Positions 10,972 to 21,802 of a stretch of 64,000 nt of DNA are shown here, piece after piece. Origin of the DNA: Plumapathes pennacea. Its lineage: Eukaryota > Cnidaria > Anthozoa > Antipatharia > Myriopathidae. The stretch spans positions 8,534,684 to 8,598,683 of the forward strand of contig OZ038471.1 of the NCBI GenBank assembly GCA_964036295.1, written 5' to 3'. Position 1 is the stretch's first letter. The number at the start of each line of letters is the position of its first letter. Position numbers and translations under genes: made by a program. The notes beneath the pieces are model-generated. The model was not told the DNA's origin and searched no databases. It saw only the letters and a program-made list of their open reading frames with translations.

Positions 10972-13587
10972 CGGGGTGAGATGAGCCACTTGGATATTTT
11001 CTCTAACATCGATTCCATCGTCCTGAACTGTGTACACAAAGGAATCTTGCACTCCTGATAACATCCTGTAAAAGTGAGAAATCACATGATCACAAAATGA
11101 CCACAGCTACGTACAGTGTAGCCCTTGTAAATTCAAAATACAGATTCTCCCAATACATCCAAGAAGAAAATGTATGATTGATGTTTTGAACAACGTATAC
11201 GAAAGGCTTCTGGCATCGCAGCTTTTGGTCCACTTCAAGCAGCTCCTGTCAGACTTTCTGTCGGCGTACAGGAAAGACTACAGTTGTCAAACCGCCTTGC
11301 TTCGACTTGTCGAGGACTGGAAAGAGTCCCTTGATCGTGGGGAGCTGGTAGCTATGGTGGCGATGGATCTGTCAAAGGCTTTTGACAGCCTACCACACTC
11401 ATTGTTTGTTGCTAAGCTACGAGCATATGGTCTAGACTGTCAAGGATGTTTACTAATGAAGGACTACCTCCAAGGAAGACAGCAGAGGATAAAAGTCGGC
11501 GATGCACTATCATCGTGGGAGCATAATACTAGAGGAGTTCCACAAGGCAGTGTACTTGGGCCCTTATTTTTTAACATATTTTTAAATGATCTTTTTTACT
11601 TTATTACTAAAGTTAAATTAAATGCTTATGCTGATGATCAACAGCTCTACAGCTCAGGCACTGATCCCGTAGCTCTTTACAATAGGTTAAATAGTGAATT
11701 ATCAGTGGCTACGAATTGGTTCAGCAATAATGGCCTTATGGCCAATCCAGACAAATTTCAGGCACTTGTTCTTGGATCAACAGACCATGACTTTCCTTTT
11801 GTAGTGGACGGGATATACATTGAAAGATACTATGATATTGATTTACTTGGATGCAATCTTGACTGCAAACTAAGTTTTAATAAGCAAATCACAAACATTT
11901 GTAAACAGGCTAATAAGCAATTTCAGGTTATAAAGCGCTTTAGAAACTTAATTTCATGTAAGATCAAGGTACGATTGTACAAGGCTTTTATATTACCGCT
12001 TTTCCAGTACTGTAGCAGCGTTTGGAATTTTTGTGGAGCCCGAAACGCCGACAAGTTGGAGCTGCTCAACAAGCAAGTGCTTCGAGTTGTTTTAAATGAC
12101 TCTACAAGCACGTATAACGAGTTACTCTCCAGGCTCAAAATGGTTACCCTTACGACTAGACGAATACAAGATATGCTGGCCATAGTCTACAAATGCTTGG
12201 CCAAGATGGCACCGGACTATCTTGCCTCCATGTTCACTCTAAGACCCAATGTACACAACTTAAGAGGTCTTAGAAAACTGGAATTGCCAAGAGTAAGAAC
12301 CACTTCTTTTGGACTTAAATCAGTCAAATACACTGCCGCTAAAGCTTGGAATAGCATCACTAACAATGCTAGAGCCGCTGTATCTTTACGGAGTTTTAAA
12401 ACCCACGCAAGAGGTGTTACGCTTTTTGTATAGAAAAAACAATTTCATGATAGTTTTTTGTTTAATAGTTTGTTATCATTACCCATATTCTTTTAGTTTA
12501 TTTTTTTATGTGATTTTATCTACGTTTTCGGAGATACTAGCATCATGTATGCTACTCTAGGAAATCCGAAATGAAATAAAGTTTGTATGTATGTATGTAT
12601 GTATGTATGTATGTATGTATGTATGTATGTTGTGAGAATTCAAAGTAAAGTATCTTTATCGATACACGGTAAGTAATTCAGCAGAGCTCAGGTGAGGCCG
12701 TGTTTTAAACTCAACGTAAATTTGTTAAGAATCCCAACATATCGGAGGCTAACCAGTTAGCTATTCACATAACGTGGCCAAGGATTTGAACCCGGGGCTA
12801 CCGTGTTGCAAATTCAGTTAGTGGTCAGAGCGGGACTCGAACCTGGGAACTCCGGCGCTCTAACCACTCGCATTACGAAACTTGCTTGGAAAAGAGAACG
12901 TCTACCAACCCACACAGCCCAGAACGAACGTTTCCTTCTAGCAAGATGTCAAACTTTGTTGACCTCAGGCGATGGATTAACAGGTTTTACTATCTCTGCC
13001 TCGTCTCCTGGATGCTATCCTTGCCCACATTTTGCACAGCTAATATTACACGTAAAAACGATTAACTTGCGGACAGAATTTCTTACCAGAGTGTCTCCCT
13101 AACCACTTGTGTTTCAGTGAGGGTTCTTCTCTGCTCAAAGTGATAGAAGGGCTGCAGATTCCTCTGGTAGTCATCCCTGTCCAAGCCAATGAAACACGTC
13201 AAATTATAATATAAGGTGAATAGTACGCGAGATCTGATTGGTTAATGCTGACAAATGCCATGTGCATTATAACTCAACATACATGTACTGTGGCATGCGT
13301 GTGTCAATTTGACTTATCAAACTTTAACATTTTTCTTGCTATTTTTGCCGAGTTCGTGCTTTTTGACACTTCTCTTGTGTATTTTTAAATTCCTGCGTGC
13401 TTCTATAGCTCAATATAACACGCTGACCCATTCTTTGGGAAAATGCACAGGGGACACATAAACGGATGTATATTTACCATGAGTCAGCAATGCTCAATTG
13501 CCCACTTTCAGAACTGTCCTGCTGACTGGGCAGTGTGTCCCTCCAATACTGTCTCACAACAGTGTCTGATAAACCAGAGTCACTGTC
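10972..13587 (-). CDS. TUBGCP5: Gamma-tubulin complex component 5 homologue, three exons
   Basis: Three minus-strand exons join in frame: 13587-13478 (phase 0 to 2), 13176-13087 (phase 2 to 2) and 11065-10972 (phase 2 to 0), all with good GT/AG borders. The joined reading contains DTVVRQYW, then TETQVVRETLWMLSGV and IQVAHLTP. These match the segment of animal GCP5 just ahead of the GRIP1 region (HQYW..., TETQVIRETLWLLSGV, VTHLT). GCP5 belongs to the gamma-tubulin ring complex that nucleates microtubules at centrosomes. The full protein is about 1000 residues. I found neither the N-terminal exons nor the GRIP domains, and only 2.3 kb separates the last exon from the next gene start. A LINE occupies the last intron and a 2 kb DNA element lies just upstream. 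It may be a gene fragment, or have unrecognised exons. Confidence 0.7.
11172..12640 (+). mobile_element. 5'-truncated non-LTR retrotransposon (CR1/L2-like)
   Basis: The insertion starts inside the reverse-transcriptase domain and ends in a (TGTA)n array after AATGAAATAAAG. The left flank is AATACAGATTCTCCC...AAATGTATGA and the right flank GTGAGAATTCA. These are consecutive parts of the ~214-bp TTAA MITE, so the LINE jumped into a MITE copy. Terminal short tandem repeats rather than poly(A) are typical of CR1 and L2 clades. The element lies in an intron of the GCP5-like gene, opposite to its transcription. Confidence 0.85.
11174..12433 (+). CDS. Reverse transcriptase, truncated at N-terminus
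   Basis: An open frame of 419 codons without internal stops. Visible RT blocks: fingers SAYRKDYSCQTALLRLVEDW, palm A VAMDLSKAFDSLPHSL, the TRGVPQGSVLGPLFFNIFLN block, and the catalytic YADD box (LNAYADDQQLY) with its two aspartates. Next comes a PDKFQALVLG motif, the thumb region with LYKAFILPLFQYCSSVWN, and a C-terminal AAKAWNSI motif ending in FKTHARGVTLFV. The endonuclease domain and the start of the fingers are missing, so the protein cannot retrotranspose by itself. The frame is young-looking (no frameshift). The annotated ATG is the first in the truncated frame and not a true start. Confidence 0.85.
   Translation: MIDVLNNVYERLLASQLLVHFKQLLSDFLSAYRKDYSCQTALLRLVEDWKESLDRGELVAMVAMDLSKAFDSLPHSLFVAKLRAYGLDCQGCLLMKDYLQGRQQRIKVGDALSSWEHNTRGVPQGSVLGPLFFNIFLNDLFYFITKVKLNAYADDQQLYSSGTDPVALYNRLNSELSVATNWFSNNGLMANPDKFQALVLGSTDHDFPFVVDGIYIERYYDIDLLGCNLDCKLSFNKQITNICKQANKQFQVIKRFRNLISCKIKVRLYKAFILPLFQYCSSVWNFCGARNADKLELLNKQVLRVVLNDSTSTYNELLSRLKMVTLTTRRIQDMLAIVYKCLAKMAPDYLASMFTLRPNVHNLRGLRKLELPRVRTTSFGLKSVKYTAAKAWNSITNNARAAVSLRSFKTHARGVTLFV
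12705..12890 (-). mobile_element. Second tRNA-related SINE
   Basis: The minus strand has an A-box-like GTGGTTAGAGCGCCGG and a B box GGTTCGAGTCCCGC, followed by a conserved-looking body with GGTAGCCCCGGGTTCAAATCC and TAGCCTCCGATATGTTGGGA. The head and body differ from the SINE at 7621-7987, so this is another family. It sits just beyond the LINE tail in the same intron. Confidence 0.6.
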
Positions 13588-13841
13588 CTGAAAAACAGAT
13601 AGGAACATTCAGAAAAAGAGAATATTTTACATGTATGCACGTCAGGCATAAAGTCAATTAATTTCTAAGTTGAGAATAATAAATAATTAAAGTGTGACAC
13701 CTAAATGCTGTAAAGGAATTGAAAGCTGAGTTTTTGAGTGCTAGGCCCTTTGGTCGGAGCAAGTGACACTAGTGATCCAAGCATGAGCTTTGAACTTTTG
13801 CATTAAATATGTAAAAAAAGAGAAAACATCAACGGTGTTTA

Positions 13842-15874
13842 GGGCCATTCCACAGTATTTCGTGTGTTGCGGAGAAGACATTTAGAGACATTCAGTATGC
13901 CACAGCAATAAAATTCTACCTTTTTCTTGTAGACATTCATTATAGCTATGCCCACTATGTTGCAATGTTTTCTGTAAGTTTTAACCATGGAAGACTACAA
14001 CAAGATAAGTGATCGTTGCGGAGAAGACTCAGAGAATTTGCTATTTTTGTTTTACAAAATCTAAGTGAAAAGTTCTCTGATTCTATGATGGATTCACAAT
14101 TTCTTTTTGTTTTGTATTAAAGAGTGGTATCCATATTTTAAATATATGGCAAAAAAAGAATTAGCTGCATTTGTTCGATCATCATAAAAACTGACCATAT
14201 TTTGATGTGTCTGTTGCAGAGAAGACGTTGCGGAGAGGACATTTTTGTCCATGAACAATAACACAAAAATCTCATTGAATTTGACAAAGTGTGTTATGTT
14301 AAACAACTCTTATTAACATTCTAGAATATAAAACAGCTTTTAGTGAAACATATGGTGATAAATGTCAACAAAAACAAGGTCCTTTGATCAGACTAGCATG
14401 GTATTGAAAAAGAAAAGGGTCATGGTCAAATTTTTCAAGTTGATTTTGATATGGATGGACATTATTACTTCATTGTAGTTTTAATCAAATTGTATTTGGT
14501 GCATCAAGAACTGATGTTACCAGAAACTCTGGAAAAATGCATAAACTTTAATGCTGACTCAGACCGCAAAGAATTATGGGTAAAACCAAAAATCCAGAAT
14601 ACCTGGCAAAAATACCCCCAAAAATAATTCTTGTCAAGTACTGATATAAATTCTTTGTTATTAACATATCCTATAATATACAACAGCTTTTAAAGAAACA
14701 TACTATGCTGTTAAATGTCAACAATAACAAAGTCCTTCACAGTATAACTTCAAAACATTTCATTTCAAAGTTGTTGCAACAATGTTGATTTCAACACAGT
14801 CATGTAAATACTTGTACAACTTGTACATGTTAACATACAGTGTTTGTACATATTTCATGTTTACTGAACAGCAACATAGTGTAGCAGTTTAGTGATAACT
14901 CTGCTTCCTTGAAAGCTTGAAAAACAGTTCCAAGTTCCTCCATATCTGGAGTTTCAAAGGGGCCATTGCCCTGCCATCATACTGGGCCATAAAACACACA
15001 GGTGGCATGTACCTTATCAAGTCATCTATTTGAGGCCAATCAAACATTTTGGCACCAACACTGTGCAAGAACTTTGAATGTGGTGAAGTGATTGTTATTA
15101 GCAAGTGCTCTCCCAAATGCTGTTTGAGTAGACAGAATGCCTTGTACTGTAGTAATGTTACAGTATCTTCCTCTCAAACTTTTAACTAACACAGAAGTAC
15201 ACTGCTGCACACTTCAAAATATACTAAAAGCCTTGAAAAGTACAATTTACCTAACATGAGTTTATTTTAAAATTTATTTAGTTTATAATGAGTTTATTTT
15301 AAATAAACTTCTAAGCAATGTGTCCTCTCCGCAACAGGAATGTCCTCTCCGCAACAAAAAGAAAGCATCCTTAAATCATTAAGGTGATGAGCTGAAGAAT
15401 AAATCTGAACACAATAAAACATACCTCCTGTTGTAAATTAGAAGTTATCAAACTGTGTACCTAATATGATTATGTGGTCATCCATAACATAAACTTTTAG
15501 GTGTCAAAATGTTGCGGAGAGGACATTTAGCAAGTGGACAGTCTCTAGCACAGGACTCTGGGTAAAACATCATCCTGTAACAACTGTTCTGTAAACTGCA
15601 TCAGTATTAGTTTATGTCTTGATAACTTTTGTGAGGTTTCAGTTTTTCATTTGTTTTTAAACAATAAATTGATTTGTCCTCTCTGCAACGGCTATTTTTA
15701 CTTTTCTCATAATTGACTATAATTTATGCATCATTATCAACATGCTACCCCCATAAATCACATCATAAAGTAAACTATCATCACCAAGCTACAACTTAAA
15801 GGACATTTTAGGTTTGATTCAAAACATTATTTTAGAAAACTGATATCCATGTCCAAAATACTGTGGAATGACCC
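13842..15874. mobile_element. 2.03-kb DNA element with array of an 18-bp motif
   Basis: The left end GGGCCATTCCACAGTATTT and the right end (inverted) GGGTCATTCCACAGTATTT form terminal inverted repeats next to TA on both sides. Inside are eight copies of a motif close to GTTGCGGAGARGACATTT. Forward: 13866-13883, 14015-14029, 14213-14226, 14227-14244, 15511-15528. Reverse: 15317-15335, 15339-15355, and a degenerate one at 15671-15689. They cluster in the outer quarters, a layout seen for subterminal transposase-binding sites. A decayed frame on the minus strand (14840-15116, KMFDWPQIDDLIRYMPPVCF then, shifted, ETPDMEELGTVFQAFKEAEL) may be a remnant of a captured or transposon gene. Confidence 0.7.
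14840..15116 (-). pseudogene. Decayed coding fragment inside the 13.8-kb element
   Basis: Two adjoining minus-strand frames look coding: KMFDWPQIDDLIRYMPPVCF with a following MAQYDG, then a shifted frame GNGPFETPDMEELGTVFQAF continuing KEAELSLN to a stop near 14842. One indel near 14985 separates them. No known domain is recognised. It could be the C-terminus of the element's own protein. Confidence 0.35.
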
Positions 15875-15944
15875 TAATATTAAGTGACAAACATTGCTCA
15901 ATCAATAATTGATTATTATTATCATGTTACAAGCTGACTTTACA

Positions 15945-16500
15945 GTACCACTCAGAATTAAGCGAACCAAAAAACGCATTCGAAATGCGTGTCGAACAAA
16001 CGCGGGCACGCGTTTGCGTTTTTCGCACAAAAGCAAAAGCGGCGCATTTTTTCAAATGCATTAGCATTCATGAGTTTGATCATTGTTTTCTTTTGTTCAG
16101 ATAAAACAATGCTTTATGAAAAGAACTCGCACAGTCCTTTGAAAAATTCGCAATGATTGAAGGCAGTTTGGGATTTGGTGTCGCTGACTATAAAATCGGG
16201 ATGCCTGCAGAGATTGATCGACCTCTATTCAAATGGAAAAAGTATGTTACAGGGGTATTTTGTCACAGCGACAAATATGCGCGGAACAGTTTGTGAAAAT
16301 TAAGCCATGAATGTGAATTTGAAAACTGTGACACACAGCAAATTCTGTATGATCGACTGCGAGAATCGGGGCTGACTGAACATGTGCCGTTCATTTTGAT
16401 TAGCGTGTGTTCGGGTACAGTTACTGAGATAGTTTCACCTGCAGTATTCACATTCGAATGGAAACATTTCTCGTCTGATTCAGCCAATTTTCATGGCCAT
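15945..16500. repeat. Interspersed repeat, member 1 (partner at 33665-34030)
   Basis: Starts CAGTACCACTCAGAATTAAG and includes a CG-rich patch of GCGTTTGCGTTTTTCGC type. Its far end, ATTCGAATGGAAACATTTCT and on to AATCAGCCAATTTTC, is the reverse complement of a block at 33900-33945. The shared parts occur in both regions with rearranged order, so the true element borders are unclear. No coding capacity was seen. Confidence 0.5.
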
Positions 16501-17900
16501 AGTAACTTTCTGCACTTCTTCAGAAAATTTGTGTGATTCCATGAAAATATCAAAGCTGTCATACACTGAACTCTGCAAAGTCAACAGTGCATGAAAGTGG
16601 ACTGGGAGTTTTAGTATCAAATGCAGTCCTAGCTAAGTAATGGAAGTTGGTTTGAACACAGCAACATGACTCTGGAGTAGATCTTGAAGTTCATGAATTA
16701 ATGGTCCTGGGATCTTAATCAGTCGCAGATCAAACACGAGCTTAGTGTATGTACAAGCACTGCAAGGCCTGAGCCAGCATTATGGACTGGTCAGCAGAAC
16801 CTGGTTCTGGCAAAAGTTTATAGGAACGACTGACTGAGTGATTCAAATTTCCCCTTAAATGTACTTGCATTAAAATAACTCGTTCATTCACATTCACAAG
16901 TTACAGTATAATAAAAACAGGGGATGGAAGGTAAAGTTAGCAAAGATATACATTTGGAATGAACTCACCTGCATTGCTGCGATCACGATCACCATCACAG
17001 CGGTTTTATCCTGGTATGCAAATTCTTCCTCTGAATGCATCTTTTTTTTCTGTTAAAACCCAAACATACTGTAATGTTACAACGTTTGAACAGATTTCTC
17101 AACAAATCCTACTGACAGACAGCTGTTTATTAGGACTTAAATAACAACAGATTAAATGAAGCCTTCTATACTGAGAGAGTGCCAGACTGGAGAAAAGTGG
17201 ACCAGTCATGGTGGGGGTGGGGGGAAGCTACTAGAATCTTTCTCAATTGCCCCTTGAATTCTCTACTAAAAATCAGCATTCATTAGCAGCAAACAAGCTG
17301 TATTTGCTAATTCATTCAATGCTGTTAGGCTTTTATCAAAACTATTGTAGTAACCATAAGAACAGCCACAACCAGTGTCAAATAATGCAGTTTTAGTGAG
17401 TAAAAAACAACTTGTGTTCTGAGAAATCAACCTTTGTCCTGTTGCACGTTACAATACATATTTAAGTGTTTTGTCGGTCCGGTTTCTGTAAGGAAGTTAG
17501 TCCTTGCTCAAAAACTTGCCCTTTGAGAGCTTAGAGTGGTCTCGTACCGTAGCTAAAGAAAGAAAACAATAGAAAAACTCAAACGGTGAACGAGAACGGT
17601 GAACGTCGCTTACGAGAGGTTTCACTTACAGAAATTTGACTCAGTGACCAATTGGTCATCTGGTAAGTGGTCGCTCAGGGAGGTTCCACTGAACCACTAT
17701 TGTTTGTATAACAACAGAACATATTAAAATTCCTGAAGTGGCAGGGTATTCTTCAATTGCACTTTTTACAAATCAGGGTCAGAATTTGAGGGAATCGGCG
17801 GCATCAAAGTCTTCTAAACGTCGCCTACAGTAAGCGGTTCCATTATATCGCAACTGAATGTTCTCTTTGCACTTACCAGCGTTTAATACCTGATACATTT
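16500..17900. other. Non-coding stretch between elements
   Basis: Mostly unique AT-rich DNA. A block near 16500-16560 recurs at 26278-26350. A possible minus-strand exon at about 16969-17055 has a GT donor (CAATGCAG|GTGAGT) but no recognisable product. A fragment near 17683 resembles one end of the CAGTGGAACCTC elements seen at 28.9 and 29.2 kb. Confidence 0.35.
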
Positions 17901-18066
17901 TGTCAGATAAAGCCGCAGAGAAGAAAACACAGTGCCCAACTTCGTTCGCCGGTTTGATGACACGTCATGTATGGGGCATTGCACTGTCCCAACTGAGAAA
18001 CCGCTGAGCTATCGCCGGCTCTGGAGACCTCGTTCTCAGGCTCATTTTCGTACCCTGCCCCGCCAA

Positions 18067-18094
18067 ACGATTTTTTTTTTTTTTTTTTTTTTTT
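18067..18094. repeat. Poly(T) tract
   Basis: A run of more than 20 T. It may mark the tail of a retroposed copy on the minus strand, but no source gene is recognised next to it. Confidence 0.6.
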
Positions 18095-18989
18095 ACAATA
18101 CAATAAAAGAGGAGAGCGGCTTCGATTGGCGGTGTGCTGCATCGATTTGCTAGTGATTCCCGTCCCGAGTTTCCAAACCGTTACGTATCACAGACACTCA
18201 ATTTATAAGCTTCTCGTGTTAACTTTTTTTATTTATATCGGTCCTATTAAAACGACTTAAAAGATGAATTTGAATCTGTGCCGCGCTGTATTAGTCTAAG
18301 TTAGTTCGCATTTGATGATAGATCTCCTGAAACTCAGTTGTCTAGTGTGAACTCAATCCTGCAAGACACTCATGAAATGGCAGTGCTATTACCATGCGTT
18401 TATTTTAAATTTCGCTTGCAAATCCGACACAGTACTTCCGGTTTGCAAAATCGCAAAATGCAACCGTTCATAATGTGCAAGATTTTCACCACGGTAGTTA
18501 ACTATTCTGTGTGTTCACTGTTCCTTCATCCTGATTTCAACTCGAAGAAAATCAGCTCAAAGCAAAAAGATAGTGACGCAGGACAGAAGAGGACCGACAG
18601 AAGCCCAGGCAGCGCGGATTGTTGTCGACATTTTGTTAGTCTTAATCCGACAATTCGATGTACGGAATGGGGCTCAAACTGATTTCTTTTCAGAAATGTA
18701 GAAATCTTATACTTCGGGTAAGCTGCCCTGGCATGTCGGCTTTAGATGTTAATACCTGCTGTTCGGGACTTTTGGGGTTTAGTTTATGAGATTAGGTAGA
18801 AATCTTCTCCAAACCCAGCCAAGTGCCAGATTGGTGTCAACATTTTGTTTGTTCTCACTGTACGGATGCTGCTTGTGACTTCTCTCGCCACAGAGCAACA
18901 AATACAAACCCTTTTATCCTTAGTTACGTGTCTTTACTTCTTGGAAAGCGAAAATTTCTACCAGCAACTTCCATTGGATAGTAATTTAT

Positions 18990-19970
18990 CGTGGAATTTC
19001 CGCATAGAATATATCGCCTTGAAAATAAACAAAACAATTGGCATTATTGCATAACTGAGGCATTTTGTTCCCTTTATTACACTGTTGAATATCTATCTAT
19101 CGCTCCCTATAATTCAGATTTACATTCCCTACGGCATATCTGTGTGGGGCCAGGCTGCCCAAAAATACATGAATAAAATTTTAATCCTTCGAAAACGTGC
19201 CCTTAGTCTAATGTACTTCGCTACAAGCATTGCATGCGATACCACTATTTATAGCTTCGAACGTTTTACCAGTAAACATATTATACTATAGAACAGTGTC
19301 AACCTTAATGCATAATGTTAATAACATTGTGGCTCCGCCTAACATACTAAATTTATTTACCAGCGTACATTGAGTACAATCCCACTATAAAAAAGCAGCA
19401 ACTAACAGTAAACTCTACTGAAAATAATCTAGGCTCAAACAACAGACAGAATCTTTCTCACGCATTGAAGTAAAAGTATGGAATGAGATCTCTGATAATA
19501 TTTGGAAACAAACTAAACTTTCATTCAAAGCAAAGGTAAACAAAATGCTTTTGCAAGTTTTAGAAAAAGAGGATACTTATGCTGACGTCCCAACCTCAAT
19601 CAAAACAATTAAGTTACTTAGAGTTTACTCTTGTACTTCGTGTAGAGAAACTTGTACTTTTATCCGTACTTTACTGTCCCTAGCTCCTATATTGTATCCT
19701 ATTGTAATATATATATTTAATGTTCCTTTTTCCTACATTGAATCTTATGATGCATCCTACGTAATGTCCTATTCCTATATTGTAATGATTGTGCCCTAAT
19801 TCTGTAATAACGAGTGTCAAATCTGATTCACTTTTCCTATTTTCCCTCTACTTTTGTATCAGTATGTAGCTCTGCCCGCCTCGATTAGCTTGTGCTACCA
19901 GTGGTGCAGTATCTTCTGTAATGTATTCTGTAATGAAATATGACTAAAGTGTAAAGTGTAAAAGCCTTCG
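18990..19970 (+). pseudogene. Decayed LINE reverse-transcriptase C-terminal region
   Basis: Scattered frames on the plus strand match the thumb and C-terminal part of a non-LTR reverse transcriptase: YIPYGISVWGQAAQKYMNKI with LILRKRALSLMYF, then a shifted piece ending VKVWNEISDN, and SFKAKVNKMLLQVLEKED. At least three frame breaks separate them. The 3' end carries short direct repeats GTGTAAAGTGTAAA near 19953-19967, a CR1/L2-style terminus. It is a different LINE lineage from the 11.2 kb copy. Confidence 0.7.
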
Positions 19971-20288
19971 TTCGAGTACTGACCCTGCTTCATTCTTACT
20001 GGCTGTTCCTCACAATGGACCGGTATATTTACTTACCAGGGGAGAGATAAAGCGGGACATGTCACGTGTGCCCATTGTTAGTTTGCATGGGAGCGATTTC
20101 AAAATATGATTTGGGTTATAGGTCATTTAAAATATTTCTTTTCGTAAGTCTTCATTTGTCTTGTAATGGTAAAAGTGAATAGTAAACAAAATTGAGTAAA
20201 TGTGTTATCGCAAATTTGTAAACAAATCATATCATGTTGCAGTTACTGGCTTCATGCAATTGCTTAATAAACACTCCAGACTGAGGTT

Positions 20289-20599
20289 TTAAGTCGAGCA
20301 CGTCACACCTACATCTTCACCATGACGACCATCATGTACACCATATCCACTATGAACACAGTCATGTATGGAAGATTCCGATCCAGTACATATTACATCA
20401 TCGATCCAGATATCTCCGCTGTCTTGTCCGAAGTGCGCACAACAATGATAACTTGCTGCTCCGGAGTAGCCGAGCTGTCTGCACACCACATTGGCGGCGT
20501 TCATGTTTCTGTCAAAATAATCATCACACACCGTTCCCCACGTGCCGTTCACAAAAACTTCCACCCGACCACAGGACCCGTGTGTTAGGCGTACGCGGT
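20289..20599 (-). CDS. Terminal exon with one SRCR domain
   Basis: The acceptor AATCCTTCCACAG precedes 20599 (phase 1). The exon encodes one complete scavenger-receptor cysteine-rich domain and ends in TAA at 20289. Hallmarks: DRVRLTHGSCGRVEVFVNG, GTWGTVCDDYFD, AANVVCRQLGY, DIWIDDVICTG, and a closing GEDVGVTC. The cysteines fit group A. SRCR domains occur in secreted or surface proteins that bind polyanions or microbes, and cnidarians carry many. Since the stop directly follows the domain, this is probably the C-terminus of a secreted protein. Upstream exons (higher coordinates) were not found. Confidence 0.85.
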
Positions 20600-20927
20600 C
20601 TGTGGAAGGATTAACATACAAAAAAGTGTCAGAATGAATTTAATAGAACTTCCGCAAGAAAGTGCATTTCCTTATTTATATTCTATCGCGTCCCCAGTCC
20701 TAGTCACTGCGGAGCTACATGAGAAGCATGCGCATTCGGTCTAGTCAATTGCATGAGTGCTTTCCACTTGATCGCACATGTACTGGCGTCTTTTGTCGTA
20801 ATCTTCGGTTCAAGCCAGCTCATCTACTGGTCCATTAGGATTTGAAGGTAAGCTCAATTGAAGACACTTTCGTGTCTGTCATCGGGCTACTAACGGTCTT
20901 TTCCGTGCAGGAAGCCACCACGAAACA

Positions 20928-21506
20928 TGACAAGCACCGTCTCGAAAGAGTGAGCTGGCCAGGCGCCTATTAAAAGCCCACCGGGTAGAGCATCAAAAAT
21001 CGAATCAGTCTTAGCACAGCTCAACGAAAACATGAGCAGTATGTTCCAGTTTTTGGGGAAACTCGGTCAAAATCTTCCCACCGGGGAAGGATCTCGCGAA
21101 GCGCAGGAAACCACAACGTGTTCTGGATGCCAGCTCCGCTCGCAAACGTTATCGGAGTGACAGCTCCTCGGATGAAGAGGGGTACGGCGAACGGCCGCCA
21201 GAGAAAGCTCGAAAAGACGCCGATGCAATCAACGTCACAGCGTCGGATGATGATATTCAGGATTTGATCAATGCCTCCACACCTAGCTTGAATTCTGTGG
21301 CCGCCAACCCAACTGAAGGCGCTGAAGACGAGTTGCTAAAAGAGTTGAGCGCGGTTTTTCAGGACAGGGACAAAAAAGGCGCCGCCGTAAATACCCAACT
21401 GGCCGACATTGTAAACAAACGATGGGGCAAGAAGTTCTTTCACGATAAAATCACGAACATCTTTGGGAATTATGCCCAACCGTTGTTGATTCGTGAATAT
21501 CATTAG
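20928..21506 (+). pseudogene. DIRS-type retroelement gag-like fragment
   Basis: On the plus strand ATG at about 21031 starts MSSMFQFLGKLGQ, then after a frameshift near 21090 a long frame reads ARKRYRSDSSSDEEGYGE, DDIQDLINASTP, ELLKELSAVFQDRDKKGAAV and LADIVNKRWGKKF, ending at 21506. The acidic helix plus LADIVNKRWG motif is what I recall from ORF1 of DIRS/Ngaro-like elements in corals, which make tyrosine-recombinase retroelements. No RT, RNase H or recombinase follows, so it is a fragment. Confidence 0.5.
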
Positions 21507-21802
21507 AGATACTTACAGTAAAACAGATGTCCGCTGCACAATTACATCAGCATCAAGAGGATTGACATTTGTTGAAAGAATGCACACATCTCCAGATGTC
21601 ATGGACGAATGTTTTGTGTTTTACTCATTCTCCCTTGTGTATTTGGCGTGGAGTTTTCACCCATTGCTTTCAGCGCGTTATAACGGCTTTCATTTCGCGC
21701 ACTGTCTTTAGTAGAACGCGGAATACTCATTCTTCCTTGCGCGTGGAGTCTTTAACAGAATGATGAACATTCATCCACTGAAAGAAATTCATCATAAAAG
21801 TG

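Noticed and set aside
17883-17897. Possible first exon (MYQVLNAG with donor CTG|GTAAGT)
   Set aside because: Only eight codons before the donor, no acceptor partner recognised, and no similarity to the GCP5 N-terminus; too short to support.
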